Shown here: positions 27,583 through 35,794 of the stretch, in pieces
Layout: each line of letters starts with the position of its first letter
Numbering within the stretch: the first letter of the stretch is position 1
Assembly: GCF_900105205.1 (NCBI RefSeq)
Contig: NZ_FNSQ01000005.1
Span: forward strand, 124,001 to 188,000
Reading direction: 5' to 3'
From: Microbacterium hydrocarbonoxydans
GTDB lineage: Bacteria > Actinomycetota > Actinomycetes > Actinomycetales > Microbacteriaceae
DNA: 64,000 bases
Notes under the pieces: model-generated
What the model saw: only the letters and a program-made list of their open reading frames with translations
Told to the model about the DNA's origin: nothing
Database searches by the model: none
Translations under genes and position numbers: made by a program

Positions 27583-28785
27583 TCAGCGGCGGATGCTGCG
27601 CGTGACCGTGAACTTGGAGGTGCGTCCGAGCTGCGCGGTCGGGCCGATCAGTCTGGTCAACTCACCGCGATACCCGAGGGACGAGTTGAACACCGTGACG
27701 AGCTCCCCGCCGGGACGCAGGATGCGGGCGGCGGCCTCGAACAGCCGGGTCGCGGCTCCCGTATGGACGCTGCTGCCGAGGTGGAAGGGTGGGTTGAGCA
27801 GCACCAGATCGGCGCTCGCGTCGGCGAGCTCGGACGCGGCGTCGTCGTGCATCACGGTGACCCGATCCGCGACGTCGTTCGCCGCCATGGTCGCGCGAGC
27901 GGATGCCGCGGCTGCCGCCGACCGATCGGTGGCGATCACGCGGGCTTCGGGGTGTGCGAGGGCATAGGAGGCGGCGAGCGCGCCGGTGCCGCAGCCCAGA
28001 TCGACGACGGTGAGCGCCGGGCTCGACTCGGTGTCGTTCACAACGCAGCATGGATCGGCCGGAGTGGCCGATTCCGCGGCGTTCCGGGGAGAAGCAGATA
28101 CATCTGTGCTGAGTTGTGAACCGTCGAGGCCGAGCATGTCGAGCAGCACCCGCGTTCCGATGTCGAGACGCGCCCCCGCGAAGGCGCCGCCATGCGCCAC
28201 CAGCACCAGTCCGTCGTGCTGCGCGGTCACCGGGTACGGAGGCTCAGAACGAACCGGCCGCGGGTCAGAGGCCACGACGAGACGGGACTTGCGATCCGCC
28301 CGCTCGGCCTGCACCTGCGCGAAGCTGCGCGCCAGCACCTCGTTCTGCGTGATCGTCATGTGCTTCACGCGTCCACCGGCGACGAGCACGACATCAGGAG
28401 CCGCCCAGCGGGCCACCGCATCCGCGATCTCCTCGAGCTCGGCGAGCGCCTTCGGCAGCTGCACCAGCACCAGACGCGCACCGTCGAGCAGGGTCGCGTC
28501 GAGTTCGTGGGACGAGAACCCCTCGATGCCCAGCTCGCCTGCATTCCGGGCGAGCGCCCGTCGGCCGGTCGCCAGATCCTGGTGCACACGCACACCGTCC
28601 AGCCCGGCGTGGGTGAGCGCCAGCGTGATCGCGCCGTACTCGTCGCCGATGACCGCGACCTCCCGACCCGAGACACCGGAGGTCAGCGCCCGGCCGACGA
28701 GCAGCAGGTCGGTTGCGTCGTGCGCCTGCAGGTTGTCGGCCTCGACGTCGGGCCATCGACGCAGGCTGCTGAAGGGGAAGTCCAC
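27583..28785 (-). CDS. rlmG: RlmG/RsmC-type rRNA guanine-N2 methyltransferase
   Basis: A 400-residue protein with the two-domain RlmG/RsmC layout. The N-terminal methyltransferase-like domain (to about residue 215) lacks the SAM motif; the C-terminal catalytic domain has DLGCGTGAL near residue 260 (SAM binding) and NPPFH near 330, the N2-guanine methylation motif. The expected role is methylation of a guanine of 23S (or 16S) rRNA; RlmG is slightly preferred from the N-terminal domain. Residues of about 222-250, in the linker, are encoded by a palindromic element (28036-28121), an apparent in-frame insertion. Monocistronic. Confidence 0.9.
   Translation of the reverse strand: MDFPFSSLRRWPDVEADNLQAHDATDLLLVGRALTSGVSGREVAVIGDEYGAITLALTHAGLDGVRVHQDLATGRRALARNAGELGIEGFSSHELDATLLDGARLVLVQLPKALAELEEIADAVARWAAPDVVLVAGGRVKHMTITQNEVLARSFAQVQAERADRKSRLVVASDPRPVRSEPPYPVTAQHDGLVLVAHGGAFAGARLDIGTRVLLDMLGLDGSQLSTDVSASPRNAAESATPADPCCVVNDTESSPALTVVDLGCGTGALAASYALAHPEARVIATDRSAAAAASARATMAANDVADRVTVMHDDAASELADASADLVLLNPPFHLGSSVHTGAATRLFEAAARILRPGGELVTVFNSSLGYRGELTRLIGPTAQLGRTSKFTVTRSIRR
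28036..28121. repeat. Palindromic element inserted in frame inside rlmG
   Basis: Arms GTTCACAACGCAGCA (28036-28050) and TGCTGAGTTGTGAAC (28107-28121) pair at 14 of 15 positions, with a nested palindrome around GGCC (28053-28071) between. The 86-base element encodes about 29 residues rich in Ser, Ala, Thr and two Cys at the junction of the two domains. The arm ends share CACAAC with the intergenic palindromes at 19594-19678 and 31425-31510. Confidence 0.65.
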
Positions 28786-28810
28786 CGCTCCAGCCTAGGA
28801 GCGCACCCTC

Positions 28811-28846
28811 TTGACCCAGACTGAACGGTCGTTTAGCATACTGTAC
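28811..28846 (+). promoter_or_regulatory. Leaderless promoter with overlapping TetR operator
   Basis: TTGACC (28811-28816) and TAGCAT (28834-28839) are 17 bases apart, and the ATG begins 7 bases after the -10, so the transcript is likely leaderless; no ribosome site is present. A palindrome of CTGAACG, GT, CGTTTAG (28821-28836) fills the spacer and overlaps the -10, a typical TetR repressor site. Confidence 0.7.
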
Positions 28847-29500
28847 ATGCGTTCAGCACCCGATGACCTCACCGCCCGTGCCCGAATCCGGGACACCGCC
28901 ATTGCCGCGTTCGCGCGCGACGGCTACGACGGGGCGAGCCTGCGCCGCATCGCGCAGGAGGCGGGGGTCAGCCCCGCCCTGATCGTCCATCACTTCGGAG
29001 ACAAGAACGCCCTCCGCGCCGAATGCGACGACTACGTGGTCTCCGTCTTCATCAACGAGGAGCACGACCTCATCGTCGCGCCGACCCGCGATCGCATCCG
29101 CACCGCACTGAACGATCTCGAGCGCTACGGACCGTATCTCGACTACCTCGCCCGCATGCTCGCCGACGGCTCGGCCGCCGCCGATCGTCTGTTCGACAGC
29201 TTCCTGGCCAACACCCGCGACGTGCTCGACGAGCAGAAGGCCGCTGGCATGCTCGAGCCGATGAGCGATCCCGAGATGACGATCATGCTGCTGACCCTGA
29301 TGGGGCTCGCCCCCGTCGTGATGCGCGCACAGATCGCTCGCGCACTGGGCACCGACCAGCTGAGCCCGGCAGGACTGCTGCGCACGACGCTGCCCACACT
29401 CGAACTTCTCACGCACGGCATCTACTCGACCACCGCGCTGCTCGACGGCGCCCGAGAGGCTCTCGCCTCACCGGGCGGCGCGAAGGGAGCACCCTCATGA
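28847..29500 (+). CDS. TetR family transcriptional regulator
   Basis: A 217-residue regulator. The N-terminal DNA-binding domain contains RIRDTAIAAFARDGYDGASLRRIAQEAGVSPALIVHHFGDK, the canonical TetR helix-turn-helix; the rest is the helical ligand-binding domain. It starts at the ATG 28847 directly after a promoter with an operator, and its stop overlaps the start of the ABC ATPase gene (ATGA). It is the probable autorepressor of the following ABC exporter. Confidence 0.93.
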   Translation: MRSAPDDLTARARIRDTAIAAFARDGYDGASLRRIAQEAGVSPALIVHHFGDKNALRAECDDYVVSVFINEEHDLIVAPTRDRIRTALNDLERYGPYLDYLARMLADGSAAADRLFDSFLANTRDVLDEQKAAGMLEPMSDPEMTIMLLTLMGLAPVVMRAQIARALGTDQLSPAGLLRTTLPTLELLTHGIYSTTALLDGAREALASPGGAKGAPS

Positions 29501-30603
29501 CCTCCACCATCGAGATCGACCGACTGCACAAGCGCTACGGCACTCGCATCGCTCTCCACGAACTCGACCTCGCCGTACGGCCGGGGACCGTGTTCGGCCT
29601 CATCGGCCCGAACGGAGCGGGCAAGACGACAACGCTGCGCACGCTCGTCGACGTCATCCGTCCGTCCTCGGGTTCCGTGCGGGTCCTCGGGGTCGAGCCG
29701 CGGCTGGGAGGTGCAGCCCTGCGACGCCGCATCGGATACGTGCCGGGCGAACTGCACCTCGAGGGCCGCTCGAGCGGACATCGGATGCTGGCGTTCTACG
29801 CGCAGGTGTCGGGCGAGCGTGACTCCGCCGCCACGCTGCGCACCGCGCGCGAGCTCGCCGATCGTCTCGGCGTCGATCTGTCGCGCTCGGTACGCACGCT
29901 CTCGAAGGGCAACAAGCAGAAGATCGGGCTCATCCAGGCCTTCATGCACCGGCCGGAGCTGCTGATCCTCGATGAGCCGACGAGCGGCCTCGACCCCCTC
30001 GTGCAGCGCGAGTTCCTGCAGATGGTGCGCGAGGCGAAGGATGCGGGGCAGACCGTGCTGCTGAGTTCACACGTGCTGAGCGAGATCCAGCAGACCGCCG
30101 ACGAGGTCGCCGTGCTCGCGAACGGCAGGGTCGTCGCCGAAGGCGATGTCGCCTCGCTGCGGCTCGGCTCGATCCGCCGGATACGGGCAGAGATCGCCAT
30201 CCCGGATGCCGCGGCCGCAGCGGCCGCATTCGATCGTGTACCGGGGCTCACCGGACTCGAGGTGCACCCGGGCGACGGCACGCTGCAGCTCGCCGGCACG
30301 ATCGAGGGCGCGATCGACCCGTTCATCAAGGCGCTCGCGCCCTTCGAGGTGCGCGACCTCACGGTCGAGGAGCCCGACCTCGAGGAGTCGGTGCTGCGCC
30401 TGTACGGAAGTGCCGCGGCGAGCCCGGCTCCCGACGCAGAGTCCGGCGCGGCTCGCGGCGCGGCGTCCGACGTCGAGCCTGGCGCCGCGGCCGGTGCAGA
30501 GTCGGGCGTCGCGTCGCGGTCCGCCTCCCGCACGGACCCGGCCACCGTCCAGGACGCCCCGCCGAGCAGACGAGCCCGACGCGCGAGGGGGGATCGGCGG
30601 TGA
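29497..30603 (+). CDS. ABC transporter ATP-binding protein with Ala/Ser-rich C-terminal tail
   Basis: A 368-residue ATPase. Walker A GPNGAGKTT is near residue 37; signature LSKGNKQKIGLIQAFMH replaces the usual LSGG with LSKG; Walker B LLILDEPTSGLDP and the H-loop SSHVLSEIQQ follow. After a normal end near residue 305 there is an unusual tail of about 60 residues, repeating Ala, Glu, Ser and Gly (such as ESGAARGAASDVEPGAAAGA) and closing in a very basic cluster (SRRARRARGDRR). The core resembles exporters of polyketide or peptide toxins. It pairs with the permease overlapping its stop in GTGA form. Confidence 0.92.
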   Translation: MTSTIEIDRLHKRYGTRIALHELDLAVRPGTVFGLIGPNGAGKTTTLRTLVDVIRPSSGSVRVLGVEPRLGGAALRRRIGYVPGELHLEGRSSGHRMLAFYAQVSGERDSAATLRTARELADRLGVDLSRSVRTLSKGNKQKIGLIQAFMHRPELLILDEPTSGLDPLVQREFLQMVREAKDAGQTVLLSSHVLSEIQQTADEVAVLANGRVVAEGDVASLRLGSIRRIRAEIAIPDAAAAAAAFDRVPGLTGLEVHPGDGTLQLAGTIEGAIDPFIKALAPFEVRDLTVEEPDLEESVLRLYGSAAASPAPDAESGAARGAASDVEPGAAAGAESGVASRSASRTDPATVQDAPPSRRARRARGDRR

Positions 30604-31400
30604 ACGGCATCCTTCCCGTGTTCCGTCGCAGCCTGCGCGAGTCCTGGCGCGGCCTGCTGGGCTGGACCGTGGGCCTCGCGGCCGTGCTGTTCCTCTACCT
30701 GCCCCTGTTCCCCAGTCTCGGCGGGGGCGGACAGCTCGAGGCGATGATCTCGTCGCTGCCGAAGGAGCTCGTCGACACGCTCGGCTACGACCAGATCGCG
30801 ACGGGCGCCGGATACGCGCAGAGCACGTTCTTCGGCCTGATCGGATTCCTGCTGCTCACGATCGCGGCCGTCCTGTGGGGATCCGCAGCGCTCGCCGGCG
30901 CGGAGGAGAGCGGACGCGCCGAGCTCGATCTCGCGCACGGCATCGGCCGCGCGCAGTACGCGCTCGAGTCGGCGCTGGCCGTGCTCGTCCGGCTGGTGTG
31001 GCTCGGTGTATTCGCGGGGCTCGTCGTCTGGGCGCTGAACGGCCCCTCCGAACTCGGCATCGACGACGGGAACATCGTCGGGGCGAGTGCGGCGCTCACC
31101 GGCCTCGCGTTCCTCACGGCATCCGCCGCCCTGTTCGCCGGCGCCGCGACGGGTCGCCGCATATGGGCGACCGGCGTCGGCGCGGGGGTCGCCGTGCTCG
31201 GGTACATCCTGCAGGCGCTCGCCAGGCAGTCGGCAGATCTGGAGTGGCTCAACGCCCTGTCGCCGTACGCATGGGTGTACCACCGGCCGCCTCTCGCCGA
31301 CGGCGTCGACCCCGGAGGACTCGCGCTGACCTGGGGCCTCGCGCTCGCCCTCGTGGCCGCGGCCGCTGTCGCGCTGCGCGTCCGGGATCTGCGCGGCTGA
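30600..31400 (+). CDS. ABC-2 type permease
   Basis: A 266-residue protein with six hydrophobic segments. It starts at a GTG overlapping the ATPase stop. The first helix (RGLLGWTVGLAAVLFLYLPLF) and the extracellular segment GYDQIATGAGYAQSTFFGLI are like permeases of exporters in polyketide and tetronasin-resistance families. The last helix is followed by a short basic end. It is the last gene of the TetR-regulated operon. Confidence 0.88.
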   Translation: MNGILPVFRRSLRESWRGLLGWTVGLAAVLFLYLPLFPSLGGGGQLEAMISSLPKELVDTLGYDQIATGAGYAQSTFFGLIGFLLLTIAAVLWGSAALAGAEESGRAELDLAHGIGRAQYALESALAVLVRLVWLGVFAGLVVWALNGPSELGIDDGNIVGASAALTGLAFLTASAALFAGAATGRRIWATGVGAGVAVLGYILQALARQSADLEWLNALSPYAWVYHRPPLADGVDPGGLALTWGLALALVAAAAVALRVRDLRG

Positions 31401-31424
31401 CGCCCCACATAGTTGCCCGCATCC

Positions 31425-31510
31425 GGGCACGACTTCGGAGCGCGGAGGCGACACCCTGCGTCGACCGCTCCCCGCTCGGCGTGTCGTCCGCCGTCTCCGA
31501 AGTTGTGCCC
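31425..31510. repeat. Long palindrome, family C, downstream of the ABC operon
   Basis: Arms 31425-31454 and 31481-31510 pair over the outer 16 bases with one mismatch (GGGCACGACTTCGGAG) and again at the inner six (CGACAC), leaving a 26-base centre. It lies 24 bases after the permease stop. Outer ends resemble those of the palindrome at 19594-19678. Confidence 0.7.
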
Positions 31511-31543
31511 GCGCGAGCGGCGAGCGACCAGCGCCGCTCCGCC

Positions 31544-31598
31544 TGCGTGGTCAATAACGCACCCGAACCGCGGCTTTCCGGTGTTCTTTCGACCCCGC
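31544..31598. repeat. Palindrome, family B, degenerate copy
   Basis: The left arm (31544-31567) matches the consensus arm of the palindrome at 62036-62094 at 23 of 24 positions. The right arm (31575-31598) pairs with it at about 17 of 24 positions, so this copy is partly decayed. No gene is seen between 31401 and 31734. Confidence 0.7.
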
Positions 31599-31668
31599 AC
31601 CAGCTGATCGAGCTCTCTCGGATGCCGAATCGACCCCGCACCGGCCGGAGAGTGCGGCAGCACACCGG

Positions 31669-31730
31669 TTGACACGATCCAGGTTCGGTGGTTACCTAGT
31701 CTAGTAACTAACCCACAAACCACGCGGAGG
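31669..31730 (+). promoter_or_regulatory. Promoter and probable GntR(YtrA) operator
   Basis: A TTGACA at 31669-31674 is a -35 candidate; the -10 is not clear (TACCTA at 31693-31698 is the best match at 18-base spacing). An interrupted palindrome with GTTAC (31691-31695) and GTAAC (31704-31708) lies where a repressor would block transcription. The ribosome site GCGGAGG (31724-31730) precedes the GTG start. Confidence 0.55.
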
Positions 31731-31734
31731 ACTC

Positions 31735-32160
31735 GTGATCGAAGAAGGCAAGCCGCTCTTCCTCCAGATCGCCGAGCAGATCGAGGACTCGATCCTCGAC
31801 GGCTCGCTGCCGGAGGAGACTCAGGCGCCCTCGACGAACGAGCTCGCCGGCTTCTATCGGATCAACCCCGCCACCGCAGCGAAGGGAGTCGCCATGCTCA
31901 CCGACAAGGGCGTGCTGTACAAGCGCCGCGGCATCGGCATGTTCGTCGCCGCCGGCGCGAAGGATCTGCTCCTCGGCGAGCGCCGCGCCGCGTTCGCCGA
32001 CCGCTACATCGACCCGCTTCTCGCCGAAGCTCGCACCCTGGGCCTCGGCGCCGACGACCTCGCCGCGCTGCTCCGTGAGCGCGCGGCGCACACTGCACAG
32101 TCAGCACAACCAGCACAGCCAGCACAAGCCACCCAGACAGAAGGGAAGAACCCCGCATGA
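31735..32160 (+). CDS. GntR family regulator, YtrA subfamily
   Basis: A 141-residue protein: a winged helix (about residues 10-75; LFLQIAEQIEDSILDGSL, STNELAGFYRINPATAAKG, LYKRRGIGMFV) followed by a short helical region, the YtrA layout without a ligand-binding FCD or UTRA domain. It ends in an Ala/Gln/Pro-rich tail encoded by imperfect repeats of about 9-12 bases. YtrA regulators repress the ABC genes they precede, as here; the ATPase start overlaps its stop. Confidence 0.93.
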   Translation: MIEEGKPLFLQIAEQIEDSILDGSLPEETQAPSTNELAGFYRINPATAAKGVAMLTDKGVLYKRRGIGMFVAAGAKDLLLGERRAAFADRYIDPLLAEARTLGLGADDLAALLRERAAHTAQSAQPAQPAQATQTEGKNPA

Positions 32161-33074
32161 CCGCCGTCATCGAGGTGCAGGACCTCACGAAGAGATACAA
32201 AGACAAGCGCGCACTCGACAACGTCTCGCTGAGCCTCGAGGGCGGAGCGATCTACGGACTGCTCGGCCGCAACGGGGCGGGCAAGACCACACTCATGTCG
32301 ATCCTGACCGCGCAGAACTTCGAGTCATCCGGAACCGTCAGGGTCTTCGGGGAGCATCCGTACGAGAACGCGCGTGTCCTCAACCGCATCTGCTTCGTGC
32401 GTGAGAGCCAGAAGTACCCGGATGACGCCTACCCGCGTCACGCTTTCAAGGCGGCGAGCCTCTTCTTCCACAACTGGAACCAGGAGCTCGCCGACGAACT
32501 CGTCGAGCAGTTCCAGCTGCCGATGAAGCAGACGATCAAGAAGCTCTCCCGCGGTCAGCTCTCGGCAGTCGGCGTGATCATCGGACTCGCCTCGCGCGCC
32601 GAGCTGACGTTCTTCGACGAGCCCTACCTCGGTCTCGATGCGGTTGCCAGACAGATCTTCTACGATCGCCTGCTCGAGGACTACGCCGAGCATCCGCGCA
32701 CGATCATCCTCTCGTCGCACCTGATCGACGAGGTCTCGAACCTCATCGAGAAGGTCATCGTGATCGACAACGGCCGCATCCTCCTCAACGAGGACACGGA
32801 TGCCGTCCGCGACCGCGCCGTCACGGTCGTCGGCGACGCCGCCAAGGTCGACGCCTGGGCGTCCGACCGCGAGGTGCTGCACCGGGAGGCGCTCGGACGC
32901 GTGGCATCCGTCACCGTGCTCGGCGCGCTGTCTCCCGCCGAGCGGGCCGAGGTCACGGCATCCGGTCTGGATCTCGCCCCGGTGTCACTGCAGCAGCTGA
33001 TCGTCCGACTCACCCAGAAGACCGAGGCGGACTCGGCCACGAGAGGTTCACTCGCGAAGGAGGAGGTGCGCTGA
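32157..33074 (+). CDS. ABC transporter ATP-binding protein (YtrB-like)
   Basis: A 305-residue ATPase. Walker A GRNGAGKTT, Q-loop CFVRESQKYPDD, signature LSRGQLSAVGVIIGLASR, Walker B LTFFDEPYLGLDAVAR and H-loop SSHLIDEVSNLIEKV are present. The unusual LSRGQ signature and DEPYLGLD are characteristic of ATPases linked to YtrA-type regulators, which respond to cell-wall antibiotics in Firmicutes. The transported compound is unknown. Confidence 0.93.
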   Translation: MTAVIEVQDLTKRYKDKRALDNVSLSLEGGAIYGLLGRNGAGKTTLMSILTAQNFESSGTVRVFGEHPYENARVLNRICFVRESQKYPDDAYPRHAFKAASLFFHNWNQELADELVEQFQLPMKQTIKKLSRGQLSAVGVIIGLASRAELTFFDEPYLGLDAVARQIFYDRLLEDYAEHPRTIILSSHLIDEVSNLIEKVIVIDNGRILLNEDTDAVRDRAVTVVGDAAKVDAWASDREVLHREALGRVASVTVLGALSPAERAEVTASGLDLAPVSLQQLIVRLTQKTEADSATRGSLAKEEVR

Positions 33075-33760
33075 TGCGACGCACACTCAACGTCATCCGG
33101 CTGCAGCTGATCAACCGCCAGACCTTCATCTGGGTCCCGCTGATCATCCTCGGCTCCGCCGTGGTGATCTCGGTGCTCATCTACGCGATGATCCCGGTCG
33201 ACACCCCGAAGTACGGCGGCGGCGGACAGGCCCCGCTCTGGTACTTCTTCGCCATCGGGATCTCGGCGATGACCCTGACGTTCCCGTTCTCGCAGGCCAT
33301 GAGCATCACCCGTCGGGACTTCTTCTTCGGGACGCTGCTGACCGCCATCCTCGGCAGCGCGTTCATGGGCGTGGTGTTCCTGATCGGCGGCGGCATCGAG
33401 ATGCTGACCGACGGGTACGGGGTGAACGGCTACGTCTTCTACCTGCCGTGGCTGTGGGAGGCGGGCCCGGGCGGCGCGTTCATCGTCTACTTCACCCTCG
33501 CGCTGTTCCTGTTCGTCGTCGGCTTCACCGGGGCGACGATCTACAAGAGCTGGGGTCCCACCGCGCTCACCATCGTCGGAGTCGGACTCGCCCTGATCCT
33601 CGTGGGTCTCGCGTTCCTCGCGACGAGGCTCGAGCTGTGGGACGAGGTGTGGACGGGCATCCTCGACGCGGGCGCAGTCGGCCTCGCGCTGTGGGGACTC
33701 GTGGGCGTGGTGGTGCTCAGCGCCGTCTCGTTCCTCGCCTTCCGCCGCGCCACCCCCTGA
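33074..33760 (+). CDS. ABC transporter membrane subunit
   Basis: A 228-residue protein with six hydrophobic helices. It starts at the ATG sharing one base with the ATPase stop (TGATG). The segment SQAMSITRRDFFFGTLL after helix 2 is the coupling loop expected of the permease partner of YtrB-like ATPases. Last gene of the GntR-regulated operon, followed by a stem-loop. Confidence 0.88.
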   Translation: MRRTLNVIRLQLINRQTFIWVPLIILGSAVVISVLIYAMIPVDTPKYGGGGQAPLWYFFAIGISAMTLTFPFSQAMSITRRDFFFGTLLTAILGSAFMGVVFLIGGGIEMLTDGYGVNGYVFYLPWLWEAGPGGAFIVYFTLALFLFVVGFTGATIYKSWGPTALTIVGVGLALILVGLAFLATRLELWDEVWTGILDAGAVGLALWGLVGVVVLSAVSFLAFRRATP

Positions 33761-33774
33761 TCCTCTCGTCGCCC

Positions 33775-33806
33775 GACGCCGGTCGCCCCACGGGGTGGCC
33801 GGCGTC
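33775..33806 (+). terminator. Stem-loop after the GntR/ABC operon
   Basis: GACGCCGG (33775-33782) pairs with CCGGCGTC (33799-33806); an inner CCCC/GGGG pair extends the stem. No T tract. Confidence 0.6.
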
Positions 33807-33908
33807 GTCGCGTCCGCTACCCGTCGTCGGCGCCGGAATCAACCCGGTGCTGCTCGCGAGGCAGAACGGCTAGCGTCACCCTGCGAGGGAGGATGACGAA
33901 AGGATGCC

Positions 33909-35084
33909 GTGACGAACCTGATCACCCGCCTCGGTCCTCGGCGCACGGGGATCGTGCGCGCTCTGCATGACGCCGTCAGACCGGCGCGCCTGCTCCTGGT
34001 GGCGAAGACCGCTCTCGCCGTCGGCCTCGCCTGGACCCTCGCGCCCCACATGCCGGGGGTCACCGACGAGTACCCGTACTACGCGCCGCTCGGCGCCCTC
34101 GTCAGCATGTATCCCACGCTGATGGGGTCGGTGCGGTCCGGCCTGCAGACGCTGCTCGGCCTCGCGACAGGCATCGCGCTCGCGGCGATCGTGGTGCTCA
34201 CGGTCGGCCCGACGTGGTGGACGATCCCGGCCGTCGTCGGCATCGGCGTGCTCGTCTCGGGAACCGGCTGGTTCGGCGTCGGCCGCGAGTACGTGCCGAT
34301 GGCGGCGCTCTTCGTACTCATCATCGGCGGCGAGAACGCCGACGAGTACTCGCTGGGATACCTCGTGCAGATGGGGGTCGGCGTGGTCGTCGGGCTCGTC
34401 GTGAACGTGGTGATCGCCCCCGCACCGCTCACGCTGGCCGCCGCGGCCAGGGTCGAGGCGTTCCGGCTGCAACTGAGCGAGCACCTGCACGACATCGGCG
34501 CAGCCGTCTCGGAGTCCTGGCCCCCTGAGCATCAGCAGTGGGCCGAGGATGCCGCCTCGCTCGCCGACACGACGGCCGAGTTGCGCGCTGCGCTGTCGGA
34601 GGCCGACGACAGCCGACGCGGCAATCCGAGGGCGCGCGGACGCCGGGGCGAGACTCAGCACATCCACGAGGAGCTGAGTCGACTCGACCGAATCGCGCAC
34701 CTCATCCGGGACATCTCGGACGAGATCGCCGACACGATCTGGGATCGGCCGGGCGCTCTCGTGCTCGACCCTGCACTGCCGGACCCTCTGTCGGCCGCGT
34801 GCCATGCGGTCGCCGAGGTCATCGCACAGGACGACCCTGCGACGTCGGAGGATCATCGCGAGCGCGCCGAGGCTGCCAGAGCCATCCGACTGCTGCTCGA
34901 GACGGTCGACGACCGCACGCTCGCCGCGCGTCGCTCGATGGGCCCAGGAGTGCTCACCGCCATGCACCTGCGCCGCATCCTGATCGTCAGCGGGCACCGA
35001 GAGCCAGACGAGGAGGCGGGCGTCGAGGAGGATCAGGAGCGCGAGGACGAACCGAGGGGCGAGGACGAACCGGAGTCGCGGTGA
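33909..35084 (+). CDS. FUSC/aromatic acid exporter family protein
   Basis: A 391-residue protein. Five hydrophobic helices occupy about residues 25-170 (AKTALAVGLAWTLA; YYAPLGALVSMYPT; MGVGVVVGLVVNVVIAPAPL), as in FUSC/ArAE proteins. A soluble helical domain follows, and the last 30 residues are strongly acidic (DEEAGVEEDQEREDE). It probably forms an efflux channel in the membrane. Start is a GTG at 33909 after AGGATG. It is monocistronic and convergent with the ArsR gene. Confidence 0.85.
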   Translation: MTNLITRLGPRRTGIVRALHDAVRPARLLLVAKTALAVGLAWTLAPHMPGVTDEYPYYAPLGALVSMYPTLMGSVRSGLQTLLGLATGIALAAIVVLTVGPTWWTIPAVVGIGVLVSGTGWFGVGREYVPMAALFVLIIGGENADEYSLGYLVQMGVGVVVGLVVNVVIAPAPLTLAAAARVEAFRLQLSEHLHDIGAAVSESWPPEHQQWAEDAASLADTTAELRAALSEADDSRRGNPRARGRRGETQHIHEELSRLDRIAHLIRDISDEIADTIWDRPGALVLDPALPDPLSAACHAVAEVIAQDDPATSEDHRERAEAARAIRLLLETVDDRTLAARRSMGPGVLTAMHLRRILIVSGHREPDEEAGVEEDQEREDEPRGEDEPESR

Positions 35085-35137
35085 CCCGCCCTCCTCCGAC
35101 CCGCACTCCTGCGAGGCGAGCGCGCAGTGCCGCGGCG

Positions 35138-35719
35138 TCAGATCAGGTCGTCGGCGGCGAGGATGTCGATCTGCCACGGGCGACCGGCCGGGTCTGACGA
35201 GTCGTGCGCGTCGACGGCCTCGGTGATGACCTCGTGGATCCGCTCCATCACCGCATCGAACTCGACCTCGGTGAGTCTGACCATGCGCTGCGAGAAGGTG
35301 GCGTGAACCTCCGTCGTGCGGCCCGAGAGGTATTCCGGCGTCCAGGCGACCACCCGTGCCATCATCTGCTGGTGATCGTCGGCCAGCGAGCGCACCATGG
35401 CTGTGCCGAGCGCCTCGTCGGGAACCGGATGCTCGGGTCCGCCCACGTTGATCGCGCCCTTGCGGGCTTTCCACACACGATCACGACGATCCCGTGCATG
35501 CTCCGGGGCCTCTTCGATGAGGCCGGCGTCGGCGAGAACCCGCAGGTGGAAGCTCGCGCTGTTGGCCGGGACGTCGAGGTCGGCGGCGACGTCGGCGGCG
35601 CGGAGGTACTCACGGCGGGAGAACAGCCGGATCATCTGACGCCGCAGCGGATGCGCGTAGGCCTTCAGCATCGCCGACGTCATCCAGACCTGTTCGGCAT
35701 CCTGCTGCGGCTCACCCAT
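35138..35719 (-). CDS. ArsR-type (HTH_20) transcriptional regulator
   Basis: A 193-residue regulator. The winged helix contains LKAYAHPLRRQMIRLFSRREYLRAADVAADLDVPANSASFHLRVLADAGLI, the ArsR/HTH_20 pattern; no metal-binding cysteines are present. The C-terminal half is helical and probably mediates dimerisation or ligand binding. The ATG at 35719 was chosen over an upstream His-rich extension that would be encoded by operator DNA. It is divergent from an MFS exporter with a clear palindromic site between them, so it is the probable repressor of both. Confidence 0.9.
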   Translation of the reverse strand: MGEPQQDAEQVWMTSAMLKAYAHPLRRQMIRLFSRREYLRAADVAADLDVPANSASFHLRVLADAGLIEEAPEHARDRRDRVWKARKGAINVGGPEHPVPDEALGTAMVRSLADDHQQMMARVVAWTPEYLSGRTTEVHATFSQRMVRLTEVEFDAVMERIHEVITEAVDAHDSSDPAGRPWQIDILAADDLI

Positions 35720-35744
35720 GTGTCGAGTGTATCCGCACCGGAAC

Positions 35745-35780
35745 TTGCGCAATAAGTATTGCGCAATTGTTCTTGCGCAA
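35745..35780. promoter_or_regulatory. Palindromic operator between arsR-type gene and MFS gene
   Basis: TTGCGCAATA (35745-35754) and TATTGCGCAA (35757-35766) form a perfect 10-bp inverted repeat with a 2-base centre; a third TTGCGCAA lies at 35773-35780. The spacing puts sites on one face of the helix in the divergent promoter. Confidence 0.8.
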
Positions 35781-35794
35781 TTATGGTGGTGACC

